This document shows positions 7,783-17,388 of a stretch of DNA of 64,000 nucleotides, one piece after another. Position 1 is the first letter of the stretch. Every line of letters starts with the position of its first letter. Made by a program: the position numbers and the translations under genes. The stretch is from Flexibacter flexilis DSM 6793 (GTDB lineage Bacteria > Bacteroidota > Bacteroidia > Cytophagales > Flexibacteraceae). Below the pieces are notes generated by a model, which saw nothing but the letters and a program-made list of their open reading frames with translations, had not been told where the DNA came from and searched no databases. The DNA is taken from contig NZ_FOLE01000003.1 of assembly GCF_900112255.1 (NCBI RefSeq), positions 248,001 through 312,000 on the forward strand, given 5' to 3'.

Positions 7783-9243
7783 TTATTTGGTACTTTGTTT
7801 TACTCTTGCCCTGATTTCGCTCAAAGACATATCTACTAGCAACTTACCATCGCGGAAAACTTCTTTTAACTCGCCTGTTTTCTCGATTTCCCAAGTTACT
7901 TGGTCTTTGAGCACATACGAACCATTTTCGGCTACTACGCACATGAGGCCTTTGGCCGATTTTTTAGTACCGTCGTCGGTTATGGGGTCTTTAAAAATCT
8001 CGCGACCTACGCTGTTCACCTCGCCGTAAGTGGCTTTCATGGCAAAGCCAAACGTGTCTCTGGTGTTATATTGGTAAGTGTACGAACCAACGCCAAATAC
8101 TACATTTGTGGAAGCAAAACCTTTGATTTTCAGCCGTTCACAAATTTGCGTAGCTCTTTCCAGCGTGATGCTGTCGCCATAAATCGCACCAATTTGCGGA
8201 ATCAATTCTTTAAATCCTTTGTCGTTTACGCGGCCACCAAACACGTCCCAAAGCAATTCGACTACGCCTTTTTTCTCGTTTTCATTTTTGCCGTTCGGGT
8301 TGCCGCAAATAATGTCCACAGGGTCGCCGCTGTCAGGGCGAATCACGACTTTGCCGTCTCTTGTCGCAATTTCAGTTTTGAGTTTGGGCAAATATTCGGT
8401 CAGCACTTTCCACAAATCCCACGTATCCGACACAATGGAAACTATGCCTTTCGGATAAACTTCCGTAATGAGTCGTTTGAACGTTCCCAATTCATCGTCT
8501 AGTGTTCCCATACACATCACCGAATGTTCGGTAGCAGCCACTGAGCCGCCAACCAGTTCTTTGTCCGAATTGGCATTGTAGTATTTTTCCAAAAAGTCGA
8601 TGGAGGGAACTGTATCCGTGCCTGTAAAACTCAACAAATGTGCGCTTGCCGAAGTAAAAGCAGCATCAATGCCGCCCATGCCGCGCATCGAAAAATCGTG
8701 GCACTGCCAGTCCACAAACTCAGGTACAGAGGAGGTTTGCGCGGCGTACTTATCCAAAATTTTGCGATATTGGCGGGCAACAGTAGCCGACGTACAAGGC
8801 TGCCAAACTACCGCCGAAACCAAGGTTTCAAAATAATTGGTAAGCCAAAAAAATTCTGGCAAAGTATTGTACATCGTAAACATTGGTACACGCACTGGCA
8901 CGCTTGCACCTTCTGGCAATGCCTTGATTACCATCGGAATATAACCCAAATCGTGCAAGGCCTCAATGTGCGCCGTACCTACTTGGTTTTCGCCCAAATA
9001 GTTGTTGATGCGGCGACGATATTCAGCCACTACTTTTTCTTTGGGTTGTTTGAAAAAGTAGGTTTCGAAATCTTCCAGAATATATTTTTTGATAAAATAT
9101 TGTAGCCCAAACAAAACGATTTCGTTTACACCTTCCAACCTGCTTTTGCGTGGTGTCCAGTTAGAATACACTAATGTAGTACCGTTGGGATATTGTCTGC
9201 GATGGTCCACTTTGTAGCCATCAGTTAATAACAAAGGATTCAT
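7783..9243 (-). CDS. nadV: Nicotinamide phosphoribosyltransferase (NAMPT)
   Basis: Makes nicotinamide mononucleotide from nicotinamide and PRPP, the first step of one-branch NAD salvage. 486 residues, the normal length. Active-site segments line up with human NAMPT: TGTDTVPS (equivalent to D219), ATEHSVM (H247) and VIRPDSGDPVD (D313). An early DGYKVDHRRQYP is also typical. It is the last gene of an nrtR-prs-nadV operon, so PRPP synthase and the enzyme that uses PRPP are made together. About 130 bp separate it from prs. Confidence 0.96.
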   Translation of the reverse strand: MNPLLLTDGYKVDHRRQYPNGTTLVYSNWTPRKSRLEGVNEIVLFGLQYFIKKYILEDFETYFFKQPKEKVVAEYRRRINNYLGENQVGTAHIEALHDLGYIPMVIKALPEGASVPVRVPMFTMYNTLPEFFWLTNYFETLVSAVVWQPCTSATVARQYRKILDKYAAQTSSVPEFVDWQCHDFSMRGMGGIDAAFTSASAHLLSFTGTDTVPSIDFLEKYYNANSDKELVGGSVAATEHSVMCMGTLDDELGTFKRLITEVYPKGIVSIVSDTWDLWKVLTEYLPKLKTEIATRDGKVVIRPDSGDPVDIICGNPNGKNENEKKGVVELLWDVFGGRVNDKGFKELIPQIGAIYGDSITLERATQICERLKIKGFASTNVVFGVGSYTYQYNTRDTFGFAMKATYGEVNSVGREIFKDPITDDGTKKSAKGLMCVVAENGSYVLKDQVTWEIEKTGELKEVFRDGKLLVDMSLSEIRARVKQSTK

Positions 9244-9371
9244 TTTGTGGAATGTTTTATGGTTGAGAAATGAAATTGGTAAGTTTTAAACAAAGTATTT
9301 CCATTGTCCTGCGTTTGGCGCAAGAGGTGTGTTCTAAAGAATATGGCAAAAAGTTGTAGGTTGATTTTTTT

Positions 9372-10214
9372 CTACGACAACAAGTCTTTGTCTAAAGTAA
9401 TTTGTGTCAATTGCTTGTGGCTCAACTCCCGAAACGAGTTGGTGGTAAAAATATGGGTAAAATATTGCGCCAAATTGTCAAACCCATTCGTGAAAATTCC
9501 GTGTGTAACGGCCAAATAAAGTTTGCCTGCGTTTTTCTTTTGTAGCGCGTCGGCCAAGCCCAAAAACGTACCGCCTCCGTCGCAAATATCATCGACAATC
9601 AAACAATTTCGGCCTGCCAAATCGTCCGCAAAAACCTTAAAACCTGTGAGTTGTCCAGTCTTTACGTTGCGGCTTTTGCTGCATTCTATCACTTCCGCGC
9701 CACCCAAAAACTCCGACACTTTATAGATTTTTTTGAGTGCGCCACCGTCGGGCGAAATCAATGTTACGTTTCCGCCGATTTGCTCCATTACGCGTTGCAC
9801 AAATTTGTGATTGCTGGCCACTCGGCAGTTGTGCAACAAAGCGGGCGTAACTTCCGAATGCGCATCCAATACCACTACTTTTTTAAAACCCAACGCATTG
9901 ATAATGTCGGCATACACTTTCACGGAAAGCGGCTCGCCCGCCACCATGACGCGGTCTTGACGCGCCGCTGGAAAATATGGGACAATCAATTTGCTAACAG
10001 AAGCGTCCATGCGGTGCAGAGCATCCACTGCCAAACACAACACACCCAAATCTTGGAAAGAGTTAAGGCGATGCGTAATCGTAACTTCTGCCGCCGTGTC
10101 AAATGCTGGATTTATTTTGATGTGTGGCTCACCACCCGAAAACGTGAACACTTCAAATTGTATTTCTTCACCTTCTAAAGGCTTAAAATTCTTGTCTAAA
10201 TTGAGAATCATCAT
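9372..10214 (-). CDS. prs: Ribose-phosphate pyrophosphokinase of the NAD-salvage type
   Basis: Makes PRPP from ribose 5-phosphate and ATP. At 280 residues it is shorter than housekeeping Prs (about 310). It keeps PYFPAARQDR, the catalytic-loop region, LDAHSE in place of the usual LDLHA, and the PRPP-binding loop CLIVDDICDGGGTF. Divergent Prs copies of this type are often paired with nadV, where they supply PRPP locally. Start is at either of two adjacent ATGs (10214 or 10211). Confidence 0.9.
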   Translation of the reverse strand: MMILNLDKNFKPLEGEEIQFEVFTFSGGEPHIKINPAFDTAAEVTITHRLNSFQDLGVLCLAVDALHRMDASVSKLIVPYFPAARQDRVMVAGEPLSVKVYADIINALGFKKVVVLDAHSEVTPALLHNCRVASNHKFVQRVMEQIGGNVTLISPDGGALKKIYKVSEFLGGAEVIECSKSRNVKTGQLTGFKVFADDLAGRNCLIVDDICDGGGTFLGLADALQKKNAGKLYLAVTHGIFTNGFDNLAQYFTHIFTTNSFRELSHKQLTQITLDKDLLS

Positions 10215-10269
10215 GCTTTTGCTGTGTGATTATAATTCAAAGTTAAATGCGTTAAATCAAAAAACAAAC

Positions 10270-10294
10270 AATTTGCGTATTTTTTACGCAAATT
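10270..10294. promoter_or_regulatory. Palindrome at the nrtR/prs junction
   Basis: AATTTGCGTA (10270-10279) and TACGCAAATT (10285-10294) form a perfect 10-bp inverted repeat around TTTTT. It overlaps the stop codon of nrtR and lies upstream of prs. It could be an NrtR operator or a weak terminator/attenuator; the minus strand continues into GTTTGTTTTTT. Confidence 0.45.
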
Positions 10295-10988
10295 TAATTT
10301 CAAATACAAAGCCTTCTTCGTACAACTGACTGTATTTCTGCTTGTTAAACCTATAAAATTTGGCTGGGCGACCCACTTTTTTAAGGGCAGGTTTTTCGGA
10401 TTCTTCTATTATGCCAAAACTGTCTATCTTTTTGTGGAAGTTTCGGCGGTCTATTTCTTTCTCCAAAATGGTACAATAAAGATTTTCCAACTCCGAAAAC
10501 AAAAACTCGTCGGGCAGCAAATCAAAACCAATCGGCTGATACGTGAGTTTGGCTTTGAGGCGTTGGTGTGCTTTTTGGAGTATAGCCAAATGGTCAAAAG
10601 CCAGCGGCGGCAATTCATTGATAGCAAACCATTTTGCTTCGTCTGCGTCGGTGTCGGCCACAGGTTTTAGGTTTTGGGAATTGACCAAGGCAAAATACGC
10701 CACCGAAATCACACGGAAACGTGGGTCGCGTTGCAGCTCGTCGCCGAAGGTGTAGAGCTGTTCCAGATAATTAACTTTTAGACCTGCTTCTTCTTCCAGC
10801 TCACGGTTTACTGCCTGCAAAAGTGTTTCGTTGTCTTTGACAAAGCCGCCCACCAAAGCCCATTGATTTTTCATTTCTCCAAATTTTTGCTTGATAAGCA
10901 GCACATTAAGCGTATCATGCGCGTAACCAAAAACGATAGCGTCCACCGCAACTTTAATATTTTGTTTGATTGGCATTGTGTTGGGCAA
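10284..10988 (-). CDS. nrtR: NrtR-type Nudix-related transcriptional regulator of NAD metabolism
   Basis: Repressor with an N-terminal Nudix-like domain that senses ADP-ribose or related NAD products, and a C-terminal winged helix that binds operators. 234 residues: Nudix domain about 8-145, winged helix about 150-234. The Nudix box (about 48-70, GGFVKDNETL then RELEEEAGL) is complete, so it may retain hydrolase activity, which many NrtRs have lost. The neighbours prs and nadV are classic NrtR targets, making local autoregulation likely. A second Met at 10976 is an alternative start. Confidence 0.9.
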   Translation of the reverse strand: MPNTMPIKQNIKVAVDAIVFGYAHDTLNVLLIKQKFGEMKNQWALVGGFVKDNETLLQAVNRELEEEAGLKVNYLEQLYTFGDELQRDPRFRVISVAYFALVNSQNLKPVADTDADEAKWFAINELPPLAFDHLAILQKAHQRLKAKLTYQPIGFDLLPDEFLFSELENLYCTILEKEIDRRNFHKKIDSFGIIEESEKPALKKVGRPAKFYRFNKQKYSQLYEEGFVFEIKFA

Positions 10989-11038
10989 TAGGGTATCTGA
11001 TGGCTAAAAATATCAAAATTTATCACCAAAAACATTTT

Positions 11039-11053
11039 TTTATCCAAGATAAA
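11039..11053. promoter_or_regulatory. Candidate operator upstream of nrtR
   Basis: TTTATC-CAA-GATAAA is a perfect 6-bp dyad 50-65 bp upstream of the nrtR start codon, where a promoter is expected. GATAAA recurs once closer to the gene (in GGTGATAAATTTT). Assignment to NrtR is by position only. Confidence 0.35.
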
Positions 11054-11069
11054 TGCACGAAGGCATAAA

Positions 11070-11094
11070 AAAAGCGACCTTGTTCAGGCCGCTG
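11070..11094 (-). terminator. Intrinsic terminator of the PAS-PP2C gene
   Basis: On the minus strand AGCGGCC and GGTCGCT pair (one mismatch) around TGAACAA, followed by seven T. Confidence 0.8.
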
Positions 11095-11102
11095 GGTAAT
11101 AT

Positions 11103-12881
11103 TTATACTTCAAATCCGAGTAGAAGAATGTCGTCTATTTGTCGATTTCTGCCCAGCCAATCCATAATAATTTTGGACAAAGCATCGCCTTGCTCATGAA
11201 TTGGGGTTTCTTGTACAGAAGCTAATACCTGATGTAGTCGCTTGGCCGAAAAACGGCGATTATTTGGTCCGCCAAATTGGTCTTGGTAGCCATCGGAAGC
11301 CAAATAAAAACGGTCTCCTTCCTGAATTTGGATCATATGCTTGGTGAATTTTTTGCCTGCGTATCGCCAGCCACCAATCGGAATGGCATTGCCTTTTATT
11401 TCATTAAAAATACCATCGCGAATCCAATACAGCGGCCTATTCGCTCCCGCAAACTCCAATGTTTTGGTTTGGTGATGGATAATGCAAAGCCCCAAATCCA
11501 TGCCATCGTGTGGCTGGCCATCAGGTTCGGTTTGGCGTAGTGTGCGAATTACTTTTTCCAACAACATATCCAGCACCAAGTCAGGCGACGTAATGTTGCG
11601 GTCAATGATAATTTCGCTAATTAAGCTATTGGCCATCACGGACATAAAAGCCCCAGGTACGCCGTGTCCCGTACAATCAATGGCGGCCACCGCCGTAAAG
11701 TCGGGTTGCGTATGAAACCAATAAAAGTCACCGCTTACAATATCTTTGGCTTTGTATAGAATAAACGATTTTGGGAAACGCTTGTGTATCAAATCACTTT
11801 GCGGAAGCAATGCTTCTTGTATGCGCTTGGCGTAATTGATACTATCCGTAATTTGCTTTTTGTGTCGTAGCTCCTCGCGGTTGCGGATAAGCTCGGCGTT
11901 TTGGGCTTCGGTCTCTCGCAAAAGTTCTTGTACGGCTTCTTGCTGCAACACTTGTTCGGTAATATCGAAGCGTACACCGATGTAACGCACAGGCTCGCCT
12001 GTTTCATCGAGTACTGGCGCGATGGTTACTTGTACCCAATAGGGTTCACCATCTTTACGCTGATTCTTGATAGTCCCCTGAAAAATGCCACCAGCTTTAA
12101 TAGTAGCCCACATTTTCCGAAAAATAGCAGAAGGAGTCTCTGGATGTCGGACGATACTATGCGGCTGCCCCATGAGCTCTTCGCGCGAATAGCCCGATAT
12201 TTTGCAAAAATGGTCGTTTACAAAAGTAATCGTGCCAAACGCATCTGTTTCAGACACCAAAGCCGCATGATTTAACACACCAACTCGTGCATCTAATTCG
12301 CTACGAATCTGCTCACTTTCACGGTATTTTTCCTTCAGACTTTCCTGAATGGCTCGTATTTCCTCGATATTTTGCACCAATTCTTCTTGGTGCATCAACA
12401 ACTGTTGGTTATGCTCTTCAGCTTCAGCCAGCAAATCAGCAATAATTTGACGTTGCTGCATTTGCTCGGTAATGTCAAAATTTACGCCAATATATTTAAC
12501 AGGCTCTCCGTTTTCGTCCAATACTGGTGCGATAGTAAGTTGTACCCAATATGTTTGCCCTTCTTTGGTACGGTTGCGCAACGTACCTTTCCATACCTGC
12601 CCACTCTTTATTGTTGTCCACATTTCCCTAAACACAATTTCTGGTGTTTCGGGGTGGCGCAATAGATTTTGTGGTTTACCCAAAAGCTCGTCTTGCGTAT
12701 AGCCAGATACTCGGCACAGTTGTTCATTTACGTAGGTAATATTCCCGTACTTGTCGGTTTCGGATACTAAAGAAGTTTCGGCTAGCACTTTCATTCGTGC
12801 ATCTAGTTCGCTATGAATTTTATGCGAAACCTCGTACAGTTGTTCAAATAATTGGTTAAGGCCTTTATAAGAATTTTCCAT
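11103..12881 (-). CDS. PAS-PAS-PP2C (SpoIIE-type) serine phosphatase
   Basis: 592-residue soluble signalling protein. Two PAS domains (about 30-140 and 205-315) are near copies of each other; each has a sensor core and a PAC segment ending in YIGVxFDITEQ. Both carry RHPETP after the helix, the motif of Aer-like PAS domains that often bind FAD or haem-like cofactors. Coiled coils link them to a C-terminal SpoIIE-type PP2C phosphatase (about 375-592) with VSGDFYW, AIDCTGHGVPGAFMS and ASDGYQDQFGG, which hold the metal-binding Asp residues. It likely dephosphorylates an anti-anti-sigma-type partner in response to redox or ligand. No such partner gene is adjacent. Confidence 0.9.
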   Translation of the reverse strand: MENSYKGLNQLFEQLYEVSHKIHSELDARMKVLAETSLVSETDKYGNITYVNEQLCRVSGYTQDELLGKPQNLLRHPETPEIVFREMWTTIKSGQVWKGTLRNRTKEGQTYWVQLTIAPVLDENGEPVKYIGVNFDITEQMQQRQIIADLLAEAEEHNQQLLMHQEELVQNIEEIRAIQESLKEKYRESEQIRSELDARVGVLNHAALVSETDAFGTITFVNDHFCKISGYSREELMGQPHSIVRHPETPSAIFRKMWATIKAGGIFQGTIKNQRKDGEPYWVQVTIAPVLDETGEPVRYIGVRFDITEQVLQQEAVQELLRETEAQNAELIRNREELRHKKQITDSINYAKRIQEALLPQSDLIHKRFPKSFILYKAKDIVSGDFYWFHTQPDFTAVAAIDCTGHGVPGAFMSVMANSLISEIIIDRNITSPDLVLDMLLEKVIRTLRQTEPDGQPHDGMDLGLCIIHHQTKTLEFAGANRPLYWIRDGIFNEIKGNAIPIGGWRYAGKKFTKHMIQIQEGDRFYLASDGYQDQFGGPNNRRFSAKRLHQVLASVQETPIHEQGDALSKIIMDWLGRNRQIDDILLLGFEV

Positions 12882-13238
12882 TTATAGTTAGCTTACACAG
12901 AATAAAATGAGAATTGATAGAATTTGGTGTTTTTATTACTTATGTCAAGACATGAGCAAGGTTTGTTTGTTTGTTGAATGTGTGTAGCTGTGGGGTATTT
13001 GGGCAAAGCTAATCAAAAAAAGTAACCTTTATGGATATTATTATTATCATAAAAGCTGGTGACTTTTGTTATAATTTGTCATTACTATAATACACTATGT
13101 GTTTTTTATTTTTTTTACCAAAAATTTAATTATCATAATCCTATTACAATAATATTTATTTACAATATAAATGTGTTTATTTTGTTATAATTTCATTTTT
13201 TTTGTATTTGCAGCAAGAAAATATATTTCCCAAATTCT
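12882..13238. other. AT-rich intergenic region between divergent genes
   Basis: 357 bp separating the phosphatase gene from the glycosidase gene. It is very AT-rich, especially 13020-13215, with TTTTGTTATAATTT-like words occurring twice. It must hold both divergent promoters, but I find no full TTTG-N19-TAnnTTTG match and no hairpin. Confidence 0.5.
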
Positions 13239-15848
13239 ATGAAACAATTACTAAAGTCTATAGCATTGGCAATAGCTTTTCCGACAGCAGCTATGGCACA
13301 ACAAAGTACACCAATTTTTCAATCCGAACATTTTTCGCTTTACGCAAACAAAATAGTACAAGAAAAAAATGAGGCGAAGGCTATTTCGCCGTTGCAACTT
13401 AACTCCAACTATAAAAGCCCGCTTGAAGGCCGAATGAGCCGCCGCATTTCATTCAAATTTGCTATCAATGGCCTTGATAATGAGCAAGGTTTTGGCATAG
13501 ACCATCATTTGGTACTTTTACCCAAAAACAACAAAGTAGAATCCATTGTTTATATTTTTGGAGAAAAAGACAGCCAAAAAGCTGTAATTCCTGCGGGGGT
13601 TTCGGACGTGCTCGAACCCAACACCGAACTAACCTTGCGTTTGGATATGCGTCACGTGTTGGCCTCATTCAAAGAAAAAGGATTTTACCAAACCCATGAC
13701 GGCAGCCAAATAGCAGCTTCCGATTTTAAAGGCGTTTGGGTAGCAGGCAATGCGCAACCGCTCAACTGGGATTTTGGGCAACCCGAATTACAAAAACATT
13801 TGCAGTTGCAAGACCCTGACGGCGATGGCATTTATCAAATCAAATTGGTTTTTAATAAAGTAGAAAAGCCGCTTAAACCGCTACCCATTCCGTCGCGCAC
13901 GGTAAAGGCAGATTTGAGCAAGTTCCCGCAATATCAGTCGCCACAACTGCTTTCGGATGCGCTGTACAATATGTCGTTGGAAGAAATGCAACAAAATATT
14001 CGGGCAGATGGCGCGCTGATGGCTGGTGCAAAATGGGAAGGAGTTTGGACGCGCGATGTGAGTTACAGCATCATTTTGGCACTGGCCATTGCCGACCCAG
14101 AAGCCGCCAAACGCAGCCTCATGCAAAAGCTTACTGCTGACTGGCGCATTATCCAAGACACAGGAACGGGCGGCTCGTGGCCAATATCTTCCGACCGCAT
14201 GATTTGGGCTTTGGCCGCTTGGGAGATATACAAAGTAACGGGTGATAAGGCTTGGCTTTCGCAGGCATATAGTATTATTCAAAATTCTGTAAAGGCTGAC
14301 TTGGCAACACTAGCGAATCCTCAAACAGGTTTGTTTTATGGCGAATCCTCGTTTATGGACTGGCGCGAACAAAGCTATCCTGCATGGGCAGATCCTCGCG
14401 ACATTTACAAGTCACAATGCTTGAGTACCAATATTATTCACTATCAGACCTATAAAGTATTGGCTTCTATTGCTTTTGAAAAAGGTGATACACTTTTGAA
14501 TCAATACAATAAAATAGCCGATAGCCTTCAGCGCAGTATTAACACACATCTCTGGAATCCGAAAACTGGTTATTACGGACAATATTTGTATGGCCGCAAT
14601 TATCTGAGCCTTTCGCCACGTTCGGAGGCTTTGGGCGAAGCCCTAGCCATTTTGTCGGGCGTTGCGCCACAAGACAAGCAAGCAAGCATTATCCAAAACA
14701 CGCCCGTAATGGAATATGGCGTGCCGTGTATGTATCCGCAAGTAGCCGAACAATCGCCCTACCACAATGATGCAGTTTGGCCATTTGTGCAAGCGTATTA
14801 TATGTGGGCCGCCGCCGACCTCAAGCAAGGCAAAGCCGTAGAGCACAGCATCGCCAGTATTTACAGGCAAGCCGCTTTATTTTTGACCAACAAAGAAAAT
14901 TTGGTGGCTTCGACGGGAGACTACTTAGGCACAGCCATCAACTCTGACCGCCAACTCTGGAGCGTAGCCGCCAACTTGTCTGTAGTCTATCGCGTATTTT
15001 TCGGTTTACGATTTAATAGCGACCAATTGTATTTTGCACCTATTGTACCTAAAGCATGGGCAGGAACACGTACACTAAAAGGCTTAAAATACTGTAAATC
15101 AACTTTGAATATCACCGTCAAAGGCTTTGGTTCAAAAATCAAAACCATTACGATGGACGGAAAATCTCTCCCTCGTCCAGAACTTGACAACACGCTACAA
15201 GGTACGCACAACATCGTCATTGAGTTGGATAATACGGACGTACCCAAAGGCAGTCAAAACATTGTAAAACCGCTAACCTCTCCCGCTACACCTCACGTAC
15301 TACGCAATGGCAAACAAATCGTGTGGGCTGCCGTACCAGAAGCAACCGAATATCAGGTATTTATTAACGGGAAAAAAGTAGCGACCCAAACCCAAACCAG
15401 CTATAATCTTGACGGCGATGGCGAGTATCAAGTTTTGGCAGTGGCTAAAGGCGCAGACTCATTTTTGAGCGAACCCATCAGCAACTACGAAGCTCGAAAT
15501 TTCTTTGTACAGAAATACGCGGGCGGAGCTTTGGACATTCAGTTTAAAGTAGAAAAGGACGGAATTTATTGGCTTGATTTCTTTTATGCCAACGGAAACG
15601 GCCCTATCAATACGGACAATAAATGTGCGATTCGGTCGGTGTTAGTAGATGGAGCACGACAAGGTGCAGCAGTATTTCCGCAACGCGGCTCAAATGATTG
15701 GACAAGCAAAGGCTTTAGCAACGCACTTCCCGTGAAACTTACAGAAGGCCAACATACACTTCGTTTGGAGTTGCAATTAACAGATGCCAATATGAACGAA
15801 AGCCAAATTAATGAAGCACACATCGAATATTTGCGCGTTTCGCAATAA
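13239..15848 (+). CDS. Secreted six-hairpin (alpha/alpha)6 glycosidase-like protein
   Basis: 869 residues with a Sec signal peptide (MKQLLKS to MAQQ). An N-terminal beta domain contains a CBM-like stretch (WVAGNAQPLNWDFG). The catalytic-looking region (about 220-600) has GVWTRDVSYSI, SDRMIWALAAWEIY and EQSPYHNDAVWPFVQAY, typical of six-hairpin glycosidases such as trehalases, rhamnosidases and glycogen debranchers. Two beta modules follow: a fibronectin-like segment (about 690-750) and a carbohydrate-binding-like domain (about 755-869). No T9SS sorting domain is seen, so it may be periplasmic. The exact GH family and substrate cannot be fixed from the sequence. Confidence 0.75.
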   Translation: MKQLLKSIALAIAFPTAAMAQQSTPIFQSEHFSLYANKIVQEKNEAKAISPLQLNSNYKSPLEGRMSRRISFKFAINGLDNEQGFGIDHHLVLLPKNNKVESIVYIFGEKDSQKAVIPAGVSDVLEPNTELTLRLDMRHVLASFKEKGFYQTHDGSQIAASDFKGVWVAGNAQPLNWDFGQPELQKHLQLQDPDGDGIYQIKLVFNKVEKPLKPLPIPSRTVKADLSKFPQYQSPQLLSDALYNMSLEEMQQNIRADGALMAGAKWEGVWTRDVSYSIILALAIADPEAAKRSLMQKLTADWRIIQDTGTGGSWPISSDRMIWALAAWEIYKVTGDKAWLSQAYSIIQNSVKADLATLANPQTGLFYGESSFMDWREQSYPAWADPRDIYKSQCLSTNIIHYQTYKVLASIAFEKGDTLLNQYNKIADSLQRSINTHLWNPKTGYYGQYLYGRNYLSLSPRSEALGEALAILSGVAPQDKQASIIQNTPVMEYGVPCMYPQVAEQSPYHNDAVWPFVQAYYMWAAADLKQGKAVEHSIASIYRQAALFLTNKENLVASTGDYLGTAINSDRQLWSVAANLSVVYRVFFGLRFNSDQLYFAPIVPKAWAGTRTLKGLKYCKSTLNITVKGFGSKIKTITMDGKSLPRPELDNTLQGTHNIVIELDNTDVPKGSQNIVKPLTSPATPHVLRNGKQIVWAAVPEATEYQVFINGKKVATQTQTSYNLDGDGEYQVLAVAKGADSFLSEPISNYEARNFFVQKYAGGALDIQFKVEKDGIYWLDFFYANGNGPINTDNKCAIRSVLVDGARQGAAVFPQRGSNDWTSKGFSNALPVKLTEGQHTLRLELQLTDANMNESQINEAHIEYLRVSQ

Positions 15849-15860
15849 TTAATTCTATCT

Positions 15861-15922
15861 TTTACATCAAACAATGCAATTAAAATACAATACAATATTT
15901 TATTAGTATTGTTTGATGTAAA
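15861..15922. repeat. Long inverted repeat, possible terminator
   Basis: TTTACATCAAACAAT (15861-15875) is matched exactly in inverse at 15908-15922. The 32-bp centre is AT-rich and partly self-complementary (AATAC/GTATT). It follows the glycosidase gene by 12 bp and may end its transcript, but lacks a good T-run. Confidence 0.5.
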
Positions 15923-15987
15923 TTTTCAAAGTGTTTCGGCAGCTTGCCCACCAAAGTATTTGAAATTGAGAATTTAATCTCTGATAT

Positions 15988-17325
15988 TTGCCGTTAAACA
16001 TCTTTTTTTCAAGAATGGTCTTAGACATCATTTTTACGCTTTTCCTTGTCTTTTTGAATGGCTTTTTCGTGGCAGCCGAATTTGCCATCGTGAAAGTAAG
16101 AGCATCGCAAGTAGAACTTATGGCCAAAACGGGCAGCAGTGCCGCCCTTATGAGCAAACAAATCCTCTCTCATCTCGACGCGTATCTATCTGCAACTCAA
16201 CTTGGTATTACTTTGGCTAGTTTGGCCTTAGGCTGGATTGGTGAAAGTGTAGTAGCTGAAATGGTGCTCAATATCGTGCATTTGCTCGGCCTCAATATTA
16301 CGGACGCATTGGCGCATCAAATTGCTGTGCCGATTGCTTTTGCCGTCATCACTATTTTACATATTGTTTTTGGGGAGCTTGCGCCTAAGTCTTTGGCGAT
16401 TCAACGTCCCGAAAATATTACGATGCTTGTGGCCTATCCGCTACGCGGCTTTTACATTGTGTTCAAACCGTTTATCTGGATGCTCAATGGCTTAGCCAAT
16501 ACCGTTCTGAAAATTTTTGGGATTACGCCCATACACGGCGAAGAAAATCACAGCCCCGAAGAGCTGCGCTATTTGGTGGAGCAAGGCAAAGAAAGTGGCT
16601 CTATCGAAACGGCTAACTACGAAATTATCCGAAATGCCTTTGCTTTCTCTGACCGCATGGCCAAACAAATAATGGTGCCGCGTATGCGCGTGGTGGCCAT
16701 CAATGCCGCGTTGCCAGACGAGACCATTATCGAAAAAATGTTGGAAGAAGGTTATTCACGTATTCCCGTGTATCGCGATTCGTTGGATAATATTATCGGT
16801 ATTTTGTACGTGAAAGACGTGTTGGCCATGATGCGCCGCGAAGAAAAACGCCCTATCATTGAGCTAATACGCCCCGCAACTTTTATTCCTCCTTACCAAA
16901 AAATAACCAAGCTATTGCGCCAGTTTCAACGCGACCATTTGCACATTGCCATCGTAACGGACGAATACGGCGGCACGGAAGGCATTATCACGATGGAAGA
17001 TATTGTAGAGGAATTGGTAGGCGAAATACAGGACGAATACGACAACGAAACGCCAATTATCGAGAATGTGGGCGAGGCTATTTACCGCATTTTGGCTGAT
17101 GCTGCCGTAAGCGACATCAACAAGCACATAGACCGACCACTTTCGGAAAATCCTGAATATGATACGATTGGCGGGTTGCTGACTTATCATTTTGGGAGGC
17201 TGCCGAACGTAAACGAGAAGATAGAAGTAGAAGATTATGAGTTTGTAGTCTTGAAGAAATCGAAAAGCAATATTATTCTGGTGCAAATGCGCGACACGCT
17301 CCCGCCCGAAGACAAAGAAGAATAA
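15988..17325 (+). CDS. CNNM/CBS-domain membrane protein (HlyC/CorC family)
   Basis: Integral membrane protein of the CNNM family, linked to Mg2+/Co2+ transport in its relatives. Up to 445 residues: DUF21/CNNM domain with four hydrophobic segments (about 10-190), a pair of CBS domains (about 215-335; IMVPRMRVVAIN, then ITMEDIVEELVGEI), and a C-terminal CorC_HlyC domain (about 355-435). The 15988 ATG gives MPLNIFFSR; the Met at 16015 (MVLDIIFTLFLVFLNG) may be the true start, since relatives begin close to this helix. It stands alone and ends at a strong terminator. Confidence 0.92.
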   Translation: MPLNIFFSRMVLDIIFTLFLVFLNGFFVAAEFAIVKVRASQVELMAKTGSSAALMSKQILSHLDAYLSATQLGITLASLALGWIGESVVAEMVLNIVHLLGLNITDALAHQIAVPIAFAVITILHIVFGELAPKSLAIQRPENITMLVAYPLRGFYIVFKPFIWMLNGLANTVLKIFGITPIHGEENHSPEELRYLVEQGKESGSIETANYEIIRNAFAFSDRMAKQIMVPRMRVVAINAALPDETIIEKMLEEGYSRIPVYRDSLDNIIGILYVKDVLAMMRREEKRPIIELIRPATFIPPYQKITKLLRQFQRDHLHIAIVTDEYGGTEGIITMEDIVEELVGEIQDEYDNETPIIENVGEAIYRILADAAVSDINKHIDRPLSENPEYDTIGGLLTYHFGRLPNVNEKIEVEDYEFVVLKKSKSNIILVQMRDTLPPEDKEE

Positions 17326-17337
17326 ACAAGTTCCTCG

Positions 17338-17375
17338 ACACCCACAAGCAGCCATGTTTGTGGGTGTTTTTTTTT
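17338..17375 (+). terminator. Intrinsic terminator after the CorC-like gene
   Basis: ACACCCACAA (17338-17347) pairs perfectly with TTGTGGGTGT (17358-17367), followed by a run of T. Confidence 0.93.
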
Positions 17376-17388
17376 ATGGCCATACAAA

